Source: a virus
Direction: 5' to 3' (one strand)
IMG/VR virus record: IMGVR_UViG_3300012000_000095
Span: 1 to 29,350 of that record
DNA: 29,350 bases
The number at the start of each line of letters is the position of its first letter. Positions within the stretch are counted from its first letter, which is position 1. This document shows, piece after piece, positions 16,800-26,542 of this stretch. Position numbers and translations under genes: made by a program. Under the pieces are notes generated by a model, which was not told where the DNA came from, ran no database searches, and worked only from the letters and a program-made list of their open reading frames with translations.

Positions 16800-19313
16800 A
16801 TGGCGATTACTAGATTATCTTCAACCAGCTCTGCAACAGGTTTAACAACCGCAGTTCCAGCAGGTCTTGGATATATTACAGAAGTATCTTTTGCTCAAGG
16901 TGGCATTAGTGCATCTGGTACAGGTACATCTAACTATGCTGGACGCAATGCAACTACAATTGCTTACGGTAACGATATTTGGATTATGTTTGGCACCAAA
17001 GGTGCTCATGCATGGTCACACAATGGAACTGAATGGTTTTCTGGAAAAGGCCCGCTGCCTATCAACCAGTCTAAATATTACATGGATTATGTCTCAGATG
17101 CTATTTATGCAAATGGACAATGGGTTGCAGTAACACGTCTAGGACGTATTTTTACTGGAACAAATCAGCACACATGGACTGAAAGAACATCACCATTCGG
17201 TGGAACATATATTAATAAAGTTCGTTTTGGAAATGGCTATTATGTAGCTGTTGCTAATAATGGAAAGTTTGCATATTCAACAGATGCAATTACATGGACT
17301 CTTTCTAATAACGCAGCTTTCTCATCAATTCATGATATCTACGCATTAACATATGCTGCAGGATCTGCAAATAGATGGGTCATGGCTGGAACAAATGGTC
17401 GTATGGCCTATTCAACCAGCAACACACCTCTTGCGTGGACAGCAGTAACTACAGGATTTGGAACTCACACAACACTTGATTCCAACTCAAACGTATATGA
17501 TATGGCCTTTAATGGAACAATCATTCTATCAGTTGGTGGAAATGGAAGATTTTCTACATCACCAGATGGAATTTTTTGGGACGCAAAGACACAGGTTTCT
17601 GGTGCCCCAGAACTACACAGAGTAGTTTGGGCAGCATCAACATCACAGTGGATTGCAGCTGGAGCTGGTAACGCAAGCACATACTGGTCAGCAACAGGAA
17701 GCACATTTAACGCTACATCGATAACATATGCAACCAACTACTTTGGTTCAAATGGTACAGATATGAATAACTCTCAGAATCAGACATTACCAATTGCAAC
17801 AGATGGTCAAACAAAGGTAGCAATTATGACTTATAACTCTGGAGATCAAATTCTTCAGTACACAACATCAACATCATTTACAAACCTAAACTCAAGAGTT
17901 GTAAACTTTGGTAAAATTAGACAGGATGACGCATCTAATCCAGATTCATGGCAGATGACAGCATTGCCTGTAGGTTACGGAAACCTTGAAATGATTGCAA
18001 AGGGTACAAATAAAATCCTAGCATTCTTATCACAGAGAAGACTATTTGGTGGATTCCACTTTATGGAATCTCTTGATAACGGTAAGACTTGGTTCTCTGC
18101 AAGATTTAACGTAGACCCAACAGGAACAGGTGCAAACCTTGGAATTGGTTCAGGTCCATCATCTGGAACTGGAACAAAGATGCAGATTGCATTCTTAAAA
18201 ATTATTAACGGAGTATGGTTCCTGGGAGCATCTAATGGTACTGTTTATACGTCACTTGACGGAGAAACATGGCTATCGGAGTTTAACGTAGGTTCACATA
18301 TTCCAATTACAGTAGAATATGGAAATGACGTTTATGTTGCTATTTCAACAGATAATCGTAACTTCTATAGAACAGCTGGTAAGCCAAATAAAACAGCTGG
18401 ACAGACAACTACATGGACACAAATTTCATGGAACTCAAACGGTGTTCCAGGATCTGCTAACCCTAACTCTCAAGATTACTCACCTAAGTTTATTAAGTGG
18501 GTAGGAGAGAAGTGGGTAGGAGGTTGGACAAGAACTCAAAATTTGTATCACTCATCAGATAATGGCGTATACTGGAGATCCGTCGATGGAAACCCACCAG
18601 ATTACATGTCAGTAATTGGTGATAGAGGAGTAGTATGGGGTAACTCAACATATACCTTTACATCAACATCCACACAAATGGGAGACGATTTTATCTTCGA
18701 TTACAACAACGGAGTTGCTATTGCATCCATGGGTAATGGAACAAACTCATCTAACGCAGTGGTTAACTTAACAATTTCTAATAACTTACAGTCATGGTCA
18801 CATCACTACGGCATGAATGGAAGAACTTATGACAGGACCAACAGCGGTTTCTTATATAACACTGTAGAAACTGTTGTATCTACTAACGATCAGTTCCAGT
18901 CATTACTTGGTCGTTCAGAAAATGCTAACTTTGGTACAATTCCTGGTGAAAGACAGCATGCATTTAACAATGCACAGGTTCCAGTAGTACAGGTATTTGG
19001 AGATATTCCAATGGCATTCATTGGTAGAACTGCACGTCGTGGAGATAACTCACAGGGTACTGACGGCAACAGCTACGGTGGAGGATCACATGGATACGTT
19101 CAGTGGAGAAACGGTATGAACTTGCCAATGGCAAGAGGATACTTTACTCGTCAAACACTTAGAGCATACCCAGTCTCTAAGTTTGTACAAGCTGGAAACG
19201 TATTTATGGCAATTGGATACTGTGATCAAGATCAGGGTACTCAGCCATACACATCAAACGCAGGATACTTTGGAATTTATGAAGTTCCAGCAGTAGACTT
19301 AACAAAGATCTAA
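16800..19313 (+). CDS. Large beta-propeller-like tail protein (837 aa)
   Basis: The 837-aa product contains many degenerate repeats of about 40-50 residues with the pattern aromatic-Gly-Asn-x-x-W/Y-x-x-V ... S-x-D/N-G-x-x-W, for example AYGNDIWIMFGTKGAHAWSH, VRFGNGYYVAVANNGKFAYS and MAFNGTIILSVGGNGRFSTS. Each resembles a sialidase/BNR-type blade (S-x-D-x-G-x-T-W; SLDNGKTWF fits exactly). One or two propellers are likely. It could bind or cleave a surface glycan. Catalytic sialidase Arg/Asp/Tyr residues cannot be assigned by eye. It is the longest single-domain-type protein in the cassette. Confidence 0.75.
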   Translation: MAITRLSSTSSATGLTTAVPAGLGYITEVSFAQGGISASGTGTSNYAGRNATTIAYGNDIWIMFGTKGAHAWSHNGTEWFSGKGPLPINQSKYYMDYVSDAIYANGQWVAVTRLGRIFTGTNQHTWTERTSPFGGTYINKVRFGNGYYVAVANNGKFAYSTDAITWTLSNNAAFSSIHDIYALTYAAGSANRWVMAGTNGRMAYSTSNTPLAWTAVTTGFGTHTTLDSNSNVYDMAFNGTIILSVGGNGRFSTSPDGIFWDAKTQVSGAPELHRVVWAASTSQWIAAGAGNASTYWSATGSTFNATSITYATNYFGSNGTDMNNSQNQTLPIATDGQTKVAIMTYNSGDQILQYTTSTSFTNLNSRVVNFGKIRQDDASNPDSWQMTALPVGYGNLEMIAKGTNKILAFLSQRRLFGGFHFMESLDNGKTWFSARFNVDPTGTGANLGIGSGPSSGTGTKMQIAFLKIINGVWFLGASNGTVYTSLDGETWLSEFNVGSHIPITVEYGNDVYVAISTDNRNFYRTAGKPNKTAGQTTTWTQISWNSNGVPGSANPNSQDYSPKFIKWVGEKWVGGWTRTQNLYHSSDNGVYWRSVDGNPPDYMSVIGDRGVVWGNSTYTFTSTSTQMGDDFIFDYNNGVAIASMGNGTNSSNAVVNLTISNNLQSWSHHYGMNGRTYDRTNSGFLYNTVETVVSTNDQFQSLLGRSENANFGTIPGERQHAFNNAQVPVVQVFGDIPMAFIGRTARRGDNSQGTDGNSYGGGSHGYVQWRNGMNLPMARGYFTRQTLRAYPVSKFVQAGNVFMAIGYCDQDQGTQPYTSNAGYFGIYEVPAVDLTKI

Positions 19314-19326
19314 AGGAGATAATAAA

Positions 19327-19599
19327 ATGACAGAAGAGACAGAAGTACTAGAAACTGGAGTTGAGGAATTTGTTGCATCATCTGAGCCACTCCCAGTTGA
19401 AGAGGTTACACTCTCTTTTACTGAATATACTCAAGAGATCTCCGAAGATCTCGTAGTCATCACATATGGTGACGGAAGAGTTGTAGATAGATCTGGTCCG
19501 TTTGACACTAGAGAGAACGCAGAAGCATTTGGAACATCTTTTGTAGATGCGCTTTCTAACGGTGATATCAAACCAAATCCAGCATCAGTAGAAGGATAA
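19327..19599 (+). CDS. Small acidic protein after the propeller gene (90 aa)
   Basis: The first half is strongly acidic (MTEETEVLETGVEEFVASSE). The second half is a small alpha/beta unit (DLVVITYGDGRVVDRSGPFD, then RENAEAFGTSFVDALSNGD). AAAGGAG lies upstream of the ATG. It is the last gene before a strong terminator, so it is co-transcribed with the fibres. It may be a fibre assembly factor or chaperone; no family is recognised. Confidence 0.7.
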   Translation: MTEETEVLETGVEEFVASSEPLPVEEVTLSFTEYTQEISEDLVVITYGDGRVVDRSGPFDTRENAEAFGTSFVDALSNGDIKPNPASVEG

Positions 19600-19619
19600 T
19601 AAAAATTAATAAAGAAGCG

Positions 19620-19649
19620 GGCCCTAGAGAAATCTAGGGCCTGTTTCTT
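19620..19649 (+). terminator. Intrinsic terminator with GAAA tetraloop
   Basis: A perfect 9-bp stem, GGCCCTAGA with TCTAGGGCC, is closed by the GNRA loop GAAA and followed by TGTTTCTT. It ends the first fibre transcript (11986-19599). Confidence 0.85.
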
Positions 19650-19660
19650 AATGACAAGGC

Positions 19661-19669
19661 TGGTATAAT
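19661..19669 (+). promoter_or_regulatory. Extended -10 promoter TGGTATAAT, leaderless
   Basis: TATAAT (19664-19669) with TGG before it. The expected start is 19676, two bases before the ATG at 19678, and no ribosome binding site is present. It lies directly behind the terminator, and no good -35 is seen. Confidence 0.6.
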
Positions 19670-19677
19670 ACTAATAT

Positions 19678-22600
19678 ATGGCTACTAATTTTCCAAATTC
19701 ATTAGACTCATTAACTAATCCCGCAATAACAGATCAGTTAAGTAGCCCTTCACATGCCGCACAACATGCAAACGCAAATGACGCTATTGAGCAGTTGCAG
19801 GCTAAGGTTGGAGTTAATAGCTCAACCGTAACAACTTCTCATGACTATAAAATTGCCCAATTAGAAGCAGCAATTACTGCTGGCGTTTCTGGCACAAAAT
19901 TAATTTATCAAGACGTAAGAAATCAGAGCGGGGCATCCTTAACTAAAGGAACTCCTGTAAGAGTAACAGGCTCTGACGGAGCATCAGGCAAACTATTAAT
20001 TGCATCTGCTACAAATGCTACTGAATCGGGCTCATCAAAAACATTTGGGCTAGTAAGTTCTACAATATCAAATAATTCAAATGGTCAGGTAGTTACAAAT
20101 GGATTACTTGAAAACGTAGATACAACTGGATCGGTAGACGGAGATCCAGTATGGCTTGGAGTAAATGGGGCTAAGATATTTGGTCTTGTTAATAAGCCAT
20201 CGGCACCAGCACACCTAGTATATCTTGGAGTTGTAGTAAGAGGCGGACAACAGAATACAGGATCAATATTTGTATCTATTCAGAATGGCTTTGAGTTACA
20301 CGAGTTACACAATGTTGCAATTAATCAAGTACAGAATAAAAATGCCTTAGTATACGACTCAACTACAGAGCTATGGAAAAACTACGATTTATCAAATGAC
20401 TTTGTATTAGCAGGAGATTTACAAAATAGTCTAGGAGACTATATCCCATTGAATGTATTGGGACAGCCTTCTGGCCCAGCCGCATTAGATGCAGACGGAA
20501 ATCTAATAGTTCCAGAGAACAAAATTATTATTGAAGGCGCAACGGCGGATGCAAACGAATTAACTATTCAAGCACCAGATGTAACATCCGATATAACAGT
20601 AACCCTTCCAAATGCCACAGGTACACTTGCCCTAACTTCAGATATTACAACAGCAGTAAATAACTTAGTTAACTCTGCCCCAAATACATTAGATACATTA
20701 AATGAATTAGCCACGGCACTAGGCAATGATGCAAATTTTGCAACGACAACAGCTACATCAATTGGCAATAAGGTTTCAAAGGCAGGCGGAGATGTAATTA
20801 CATCAAGTCTTCCATCAGTAGTTGGATTGACAATTAAGGGTGCTACATCGCAAACGGCAGACTTACAACAATGGCAACTACCAGATTCAACAACAGTTGC
20901 TTCAATGTCTGCAACAACTACAGGTGCATCAACAAATGGAGTATTAAAACTACTAGGGGCTTATGGCGGAATTGTAAGTAATGGAGAATGGAAGATTCAA
21001 AGAGTTGGCGGAGCTCTTTTAATATTAAGTCCTAACGGTACAGTAATTAACAGCGTTTATGGAGGAACAACTCTTACTATACAGTCTAATTCAGGTCAAA
21101 CTGCAAATATTACTGAATGGAAAAATAGTAGTGGTACTTTAATGGCAAGAGTGGCTTTTGATGGAAGTTTTACCGCTGGTGGGTTTAATGGTGCAACTAA
21201 ATTTATAGTAGATCAATTTGGAACTCTTTCATTAGGAACAAATAGAAATCTTACAGGAACTCCGACATACCTATTTGTTCAATCGCAAGGCGCTACCGAT
21301 ATTGGCGCTGTTATTAAAGGCCATGCCTCCCAAACTGCCAACTTGCAGGAGTGGCAGAACTCTGCTGGAACGGTGCTTGCATCCATATCCCCAACAGGTA
21401 AATTAACCTCTGCAGTTGATGCAAGCATTAATGGTGTTGTTATTGGTATGGGTGCTGGCTCGGTTTCAAGTAATACATCTGTTGGACTTAATTCACTTGT
21501 TTCAAACACCACTGGTACTTACAATACTGCATTTGGAAATCAATCTCTTCAACTTAATACATCTGGAACTCAAAATACTGCATTTGGTCAAAATGCATTA
21601 TATAACAATAGAACTGGTTGGTATAATACCGCATTTGGTCAAGGTGCATTACAAAACAATAATTATGCATATAGTAATACTGCAATTGGTACTGCAGCGA
21701 TGATATCTAATGTTTCTGGTAGTGGCAACACAGCAGTTGGAATTGCAAGTTTACAATCAAATATTTCGGGCGGTAACAACGTAGTAATAGGAAGTAATTC
21801 TGGATATTCAAATTCAACTGGTTCTGGTAATATTTTCTTAGGAACTGAATCAGGATATTATGAAACAGGTTCTAACAAACTTTACATAGCAAATACTAAT
21901 ACAACTACCCCACTTATCGGTGGAGATTTTTCTGCTAAGACATTGACTTTTGCTGGTAATGCAACCATTACTTCTCAGGCTACTGGTACTATTGGATTAA
22001 TTGTAAAGGCAATAGCCTCCCAAACTGCTAATGTTTTTGAAGTTCAAAACTCAAGCGGCTCAACGCAATTAGCAGTTAATCAATATGGTGTGACAAGAGC
22101 ATTAGCAGGCGGTTACATAACAACAAACTCAGCAGCAAGTGTTGTTTTATACGTTGATGGAGTTACCTCCCAGACAGCAGATTTACAACAATGGCGGGAC
22201 AGTAGTGGTAATGTACTGGCTAAAATTCAATCAACAGGCGCATTTAATACATCTTGGGCTGGTTCATTTGGAACTCTTTCTAATTTATCTTCAACGACAC
22301 TTGGCGTTGTTGCACTCAATAGCACAATTGTTCCACTTGTGGCAAAGGGCGCTTCTTCACAAACTGCTAATCTTCAGGAATGGCAGAACAGTGCTGGGAC
22401 TGTACTTGCAAATGTTGATAGTGCTGGATTTGTAAATGGCAGTGCCTATCGTCAAATTGGTGGCAACTCAAACGGTTTTGGTATTGGAACAATTTCAAGC
22501 GTATTAACTGCCTTTGGTAGTGGTGGAAATGCTACGGTTGTTCCCGTAGTTGTTCGTGGCGCATCAGGTCAAACTGCAAATCTACAAGAGTGGCAGGATT

Positions 22601-23175
22601 CAACAGGTGCGGTAATTGCTAATATGCAAGTTAATGGAAATATGCATGTTTCATATTTGGATTCTTTATCCAGTTTAGGTACTTATTTATACACAGGCAA
22701 CAACGAAGGTTTTCAACTTGTTAACCGAGATGCTGGGCATATACCCCTTAAAATCAAAGGTGCAGCCTCACAAACTGCCAACCTTACTGAATGGCAAAAT
22801 AGTAGTGGAACAGTATTAGCTAAAATTACCTCAACAGGAGCACTTGATGCTACAGCAATTACTGTAAATGGATCTCCTATATCTGGCGGAGGATTAACAC
22901 CATTCTCTATTTCTTCTAATACAGCATTATCTTCTAATTCTAAATATTTTGTAAATACAAGTGCAGTTAGAACTCTTACTCTTCCAGCTTCCCCATCATT
23001 AGGCGATGAAATTCAAGTATTTGACGCATCCAATTTGGCGGGAACAAACAATGTGACAATCAGTTCAAATGGTGGTAAAATTAATGGTAGTGTTCAAGAT
23101 GCTATTGTAGATGTTAATGGCGGAGCAATGGTATTAATTTATACAGGTTCAACATATGGCTGGAGGGCAGGATAA
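19678..23175 (+). CDS. Giant tail fibre/adhesin with repeated QTANLQEWQNS modules (1165 aa)
   Basis: The N-terminal region (about 1-330) carries fibre modules: an AHGN-like SSPSHAAQHANANDAIEQLQ, then GDYIPLNVLGQPSG and TLDTLNELATALGNDANFAT. About eight copies of a 35-residue unit, (I/V)KGxxSQTANLQEWQNSxG-TVLAxI, begin near nt 20836, 21094, 21326, 22015, 22160, 22356, 22567 and 22768. Between copies three and four (nt 21480-21890) lies a block of NTAFGxxAL repeats like the left-handed beta-roll of YadA-type trimeric adhesins. The C terminus has LTLPASPSLGDEIQVFDAS and a Trp-containing end. The mRNA appears leaderless. Probable host-binding fibre. Confidence 0.82.
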   Translation: MATNFPNSLDSLTNPAITDQLSSPSHAAQHANANDAIEQLQAKVGVNSSTVTTSHDYKIAQLEAAITAGVSGTKLIYQDVRNQSGASLTKGTPVRVTGSDGASGKLLIASATNATESGSSKTFGLVSSTISNNSNGQVVTNGLLENVDTTGSVDGDPVWLGVNGAKIFGLVNKPSAPAHLVYLGVVVRGGQQNTGSIFVSIQNGFELHELHNVAINQVQNKNALVYDSTTELWKNYDLSNDFVLAGDLQNSLGDYIPLNVLGQPSGPAALDADGNLIVPENKIIIEGATADANELTIQAPDVTSDITVTLPNATGTLALTSDITTAVNNLVNSAPNTLDTLNELATALGNDANFATTTATSIGNKVSKAGGDVITSSLPSVVGLTIKGATSQTADLQQWQLPDSTTVASMSATTTGASTNGVLKLLGAYGGIVSNGEWKIQRVGGALLILSPNGTVINSVYGGTTLTIQSNSGQTANITEWKNSSGTLMARVAFDGSFTAGGFNGATKFIVDQFGTLSLGTNRNLTGTPTYLFVQSQGATDIGAVIKGHASQTANLQEWQNSAGTVLASISPTGKLTSAVDASINGVVIGMGAGSVSSNTSVGLNSLVSNTTGTYNTAFGNQSLQLNTSGTQNTAFGQNALYNNRTGWYNTAFGQGALQNNNYAYSNTAIGTAAMISNVSGSGNTAVGIASLQSNISGGNNVVIGSNSGYSNSTGSGNIFLGTESGYYETGSNKLYIANTNTTTPLIGGDFSAKTLTFAGNATITSQATGTIGLIVKAIASQTANVFEVQNSSGSTQLAVNQYGVTRALAGGYITTNSAASVVLYVDGVTSQTADLQQWRDSSGNVLAKIQSTGAFNTSWAGSFGTLSNLSSTTLGVVALNSTIVPLVAKGASSQTANLQEWQNSAGTVLANVDSAGFVNGSAYRQIGGNSNGFGIGTISSVLTAFGSGGNATVVPVVVRGASGQTANLQEWQDSTGAVIANMQVNGNMHVSYLDSLSSLGTYLYTGNNEGFQLVNRDAGHIPLKIKGAASQTANLTEWQNSSGTVLAKITSTGALDATAITVNGSPISGGGLTPFSISSNTALSSNSKYFVNTSAVRTLTLPASPSLGDEIQVFDASNLAGTNNVTISSNGGKINGSVQDAIVDVNGGAMVLIYTGSTYGWRAG

Positions 23176-24755
23176 TGGCACCAATTAGATCTTCTTCATT
23201 AGGAGGAATACCCTTTGGTAATACTGCAGGTCGTCCCGCAAATCCAAATACTGGACAACCATATTTTAATGGTGAAACAGCCAGACTAGAGCTATTTACA
23301 TCAGGTAATAGTTGGGAAAACATTGTACAAGAAGTTCCTGGAGTAGCTTCAATTACAGGAAATTATTCAGAGGCAACAAATTCAGGAATTATTACAATTC
23401 AGGGAACAAATTTTGTTTCTGGAGCAATTGCTTCAGCAGTTGGATCCAATGGTGTTGAAGTTCAAGCAACATCAACTATATTCAATTCTTTAGTGCAAGT
23501 AACAGCAACATTTACTGGTTTATCAAACACATTAGAACCATATGACATTAAAGTAACTAACCCATCTAATCTTTTTGGACTACTTCCAGATGCATTATAT
23601 GTAAATGCAAGCCCAGTATGGCAAACAGCAAGTGGATCATTAGGTTCTTTTATTGAACAAGTTTCTATTTCTTTATCAGCAACAGCAACAGATTCAGATT
23701 CTACAATTGCTTATTCTTTAGCAAATGGCTCCTCTCTTCCTTCTGGTATAACATTAAATTCTTCAACAGGATTAATTTCAGGAACACTTCCAGACATAGC
23801 ATCAAATACAACATATACATTTACAATTAATGCTTCGGATGGAGTTAATACAATTCCAAGATCTTTTAGTATTACTTCAGCCGCATTATTGCCTATATCA
23901 ACAGCAGAAGTCTTAGTAATTGGTGGCGGTGGTGGCGGAGGATCTAATGGTAATACAACTGGAGGAGGCGGTGGAGGAGCAGGTGGATACTTATATAATT
24001 CTTCAACATCATTTACACCTGGTACGGTATATACGTTATCCATAGGTACAGGTGGAACAGGTCGTCAGCAATCAACTAGTACTCCAAGCTCTGGAAGCAA
24101 AGGTGGAAACTCTGTAATATCAGGTAGTGGATTCACAACGGTTACCGCATTTGGTGGAGGCGGTGGAGTAAGCAATCAATCTGGTGGAAAATTAAGTGAT
24201 GCAGATGGTGCTTCAGGCGGAGGAGGAAACTACACGGTATCACCTGGAACTGGAATATCTGGGCAAGGTAATTCTGGTGGAAATCCAGAAGCATCAGGTG
24301 GCACTTCCGTTTCTTTTGGCGGCGGCGGTGGAGGAGGATCAGCAGCAGCTGGTAGTCAACCAGCAACAGGTTATGGTGGTAATGGAGGAGCTGGAACAGC
24401 AAACTCAATTACTGGAACCTCATTGTATTATGCCGCAGGTGGAGGGGCTGGAGTACGTGGTGGCTATACTGCTGGAATTGGAGGAAGTGGCATAGGTGGA
24501 AATGGAACAGTTGGATCTGGAAATGGAAATAATGCAAGTCCAGCTAATCGAGGTTCAGGCGGTGGAGGCGGCGGCGGAGACGGCAATAACCCTTCCTATA
24601 TTGGTGGCACAGGCAGTGATGGCGTAATAATTATTGCTTATCCAAATACTGTTGTTCCTGCAACAATATCTGCTGGTCTAACATATGATCAACCAACTCG
24701 TTCAGGATATCGTGTATATCGCTTTACAGCTGGAACTGGCACAATTACATTTTAA
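23175..24755 (+). CDS. Tail adhesin with IPT/TIG, Ig-like and glycine-rich receptor-binding domains (526 aa)
   Basis: The N terminus is a short fibre-attachment segment (GQPYFNGETARLELF). An IPT/TIG-like beta-sandwich follows at about 57-140 (ATNSGIITIQGTNFVSG), then a He_PIG/cadherin-like Ig domain at about 150-235 (LPSGITLNSSTGLISGTLPD). A long glycine-rich domain runs from about 245 to 490 with many GGGGG runs. The C terminus, VIIIAYPNTV ... YRFTAGTGTITF, is the usual end of glycine-rich phage tip adhesins, whose Gly-rich loops (like gp38 of T-even phages) contact the receptor. It overlaps the previous stop as TAATG. Confidence 0.82.
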   Translation: MAPIRSSSLGGIPFGNTAGRPANPNTGQPYFNGETARLELFTSGNSWENIVQEVPGVASITGNYSEATNSGIITIQGTNFVSGAIASAVGSNGVEVQATSTIFNSLVQVTATFTGLSNTLEPYDIKVTNPSNLFGLLPDALYVNASPVWQTASGSLGSFIEQVSISLSATATDSDSTIAYSLANGSSLPSGITLNSSTGLISGTLPDIASNTTYTFTINASDGVNTIPRSFSITSAALLPISTAEVLVIGGGGGGGSNGNTTGGGGGGAGGYLYNSSTSFTPGTVYTLSIGTGGTGRQQSTSTPSSGSKGGNSVISGSGFTTVTAFGGGGGVSNQSGGKLSDADGASGGGGNYTVSPGTGISGQGNSGGNPEASGGTSVSFGGGGGGGSAAAGSQPATGYGGNGGAGTANSITGTSLYYAAGGGAGVRGGYTAGIGGSGIGGNGTVGSGNGNNASPANRGSGGGGGGGDGNNPSYIGGTGSDGVIIIAYPNTVVPATISAGLTYDQPTRSGYRVYRFTAGTGTITF

Positions 24756-24764
24756 TAGTATAAT
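24736..24764 (+). promoter_or_regulatory. Leaderless promoter CTGGCA-17-TATAAT
   Basis: The -35 CTGGCA matches consensus at four positions, the spacer is 17 nt, and the -10 TATAAT (24759-24764) is exact. Position +1 falls on the A of the ATG at 24771. There is no ribosome binding site. Confidence 0.6.
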
Positions 24765-24770
24765 AAAATT

Positions 24771-26516
24771 ATGAGCTATCAACTAAAAGTAATAAAAGAT
24801 TATCCGATTGGCTTTTGGCCACTAGATGAATCTTCAGGTACAACCGCAACAGACATTTCTGGATGTGGAAATAATGCTACATATGTAGGAGCACCTGCTA
24901 GCAATATGTTACCTTTAATTCCAGGCGGGGTATCAGGAACTAAAATAACCAATACTGCTTATATAACAGTACCAACATCAAAAGACTTTTATGGCTCATC
25001 TGTTTCAAACGGACTTGGAAATAAGTACTCATCAGATAATGACTTTACAGTAGAACTTTGGATAAGCCCATCAATTCAATCTACAAATCTTACAACTCTA
25101 TTTGCCGACCCAACAGATAACATTGGTTTATATTGGGAAAAGGGAGATATTATATTTAAGGTTTCCAATACAGAGCAGGTACGATGGGCACTTTCATATT
25201 CAAAGAAAGCTCTACATATTGCTGGAGTATATTCAGTAGATTCAATTAAGCTTTTTATCGATGGCAAGCAAGTTGCAGTAAAGTCTATAGATTCAAATTT
25301 TAAATTTACAAACACTGCTTTAGACCTTCAAATTGGTCCAACATCAGATGCTGGAGATTCCTTTATAGTAGATGCTCCTGCGGTATACAGATATGGTCTT
25401 CCAACAACATCAATTGCTAGACACTATAATGACGCTAACTTTTATATACAACCTATACACGTAGTTCATCCAGAACAAGGTCAACTCTTCTCCTGCTCAG
25501 ATGCAAACAACAGAATCGACTTTGAATATATTTATGGAATATCTAGAAACTGGAAAGAGTTACTAGACTCAAATACATACTATGATGAACAAAATAAATA
25601 TATATCTTTTATTCCAACAGAAACATCAACCCCCAGAACTCTTATAATTAATGATTTTATATTTATTCCAACAGAGAGTGGATTGACTAATTCTAAAATT
25701 GAATGGCGCAATGATTTAGGTATTACGGTTGAAACAAGCGTGGACGGAGCTACATATTTGCCATGTGTTAATGGAGATTCTATACCTCAATATAAGGCGG
25801 GATCATTTAATTCAAGCGGTATTCTATATACAAGAATTACCATGTCTACAACAGATGCCAGCAAATTTCTTCCAAGGCTATCTTTCTTTGCCATTAAATT
25901 TTATAGAGAGTCTTTAGTATATTCAGATAATTCAAATAACTATATTAACTCATCTAATCCTTTTAGCGTGGGGTCTGTAAATTACTCTCCACTTATTAGA
26001 CATTATACAAATGGAATTAGGCCAGCATCAGGATATGGATTTAATATCAATACTGGATTAAACATAAATACAGTAGAGTTATTTTTTACTCCTAAAACAA
26101 CAGGGGCAAACACATTATTCTTTGAATCTACTACTGGCACAAAGTATGCCTGGAATGGGTCAGGAACGGTCTCTAAGGCCTCTATAAGCAAAGTTTACGT
26201 CAATGGGGTAGATAAGACCTCACAGACCAATATAAGCAATTTCTTAGTAGCAGGAGAGCCACATCATATAGTCCTAGTATTTAGTTCACCAGTAACTGGA
26301 ATACTTCAATTTAATTATCAGGTCTCTGGTGGCCCAGATAATTTATATAATAATATAGCAATATATAATAGATCTATTACGTCTTCAGAGGCTTTAACCC
26401 ATTTTAATTTATATTGTGGCAGACCTTCAGCATCAGTATCTGATCCAGCCATTCAAATTACAGAATTAGCTTCAGAGTACTATGATAATGACTGGGTTGT
26501 GCTACAAAGCCTTTAA
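24771..26516 (+). CDS. LamG/concanavalin-like tail protein (581 aa)
   Basis: The N-terminal domain is a laminin-G/concanavalin-type fold: IGFWPLDESSGTTATDISGC is the typical W-x-L-D-E-x-S-G-x-x-x-x-D start, with TVELWISPSI, then HIAGVYSVDSIKLFIDGKQV and LQIGPTSDAGDSF completing the sandwich (to about residue 215). A second LamG-like module is suggested near the C terminus (VELFFTPKTTGANTLFFEST, then GEPHHIVLVFSSPVTG). Such domains bind glycans. It is the last gene of the receptor-binding cassette and has its own promoter. Confidence 0.8.
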   Translation: MSYQLKVIKDYPIGFWPLDESSGTTATDISGCGNNATYVGAPASNMLPLIPGGVSGTKITNTAYITVPTSKDFYGSSVSNGLGNKYSSDNDFTVELWISPSIQSTNLTTLFADPTDNIGLYWEKGDIIFKVSNTEQVRWALSYSKKALHIAGVYSVDSIKLFIDGKQVAVKSIDSNFKFTNTALDLQIGPTSDAGDSFIVDAPAVYRYGLPTTSIARHYNDANFYIQPIHVVHPEQGQLFSCSDANNRIDFEYIYGISRNWKELLDSNTYYDEQNKYISFIPTETSTPRTLIINDFIFIPTESGLTNSKIEWRNDLGITVETSVDGATYLPCVNGDSIPQYKAGSFNSSGILYTRITMSTTDASKFLPRLSFFAIKFYRESLVYSDNSNNYINSSNPFSVGSVNYSPLIRHYTNGIRPASGYGFNINTGLNINTVELFFTPKTTGANTLFFESTTGTKYAWNGSGTVSKASISKVYVNGVDKTSQTNISNFLVAGEPHHIVLVFSSPVTGILQFNYQVSGGPDNLYNNIAIYNRSITSSEALTHFNLYCGRPSASVSDPAIQITELASEYYDNDWVVLQSL

Positions 26517-26539
26517 TTTTGTCACATTGCATGACAAAA
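26517..26539. repeat. Inverted repeat TTTTGTCA-N7-TGACAAAA
   Basis: A perfect 8-bp inverted repeat starts right after the stop codon of the LamG gene. The T's are on the 5' arm, so it is not a standard intrinsic terminator in either direction. An operator or a processing hairpin is more likely. Confidence 0.45.
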
Positions 26540-26542
26540 AGC

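Noticed and set aside
21480-21890. CRISPR-like periodic repeats
   Set aside because: The periodicity is coding (NTAFGxxAL protein repeats), without conserved DNA repeats or unique spacers of constant length.
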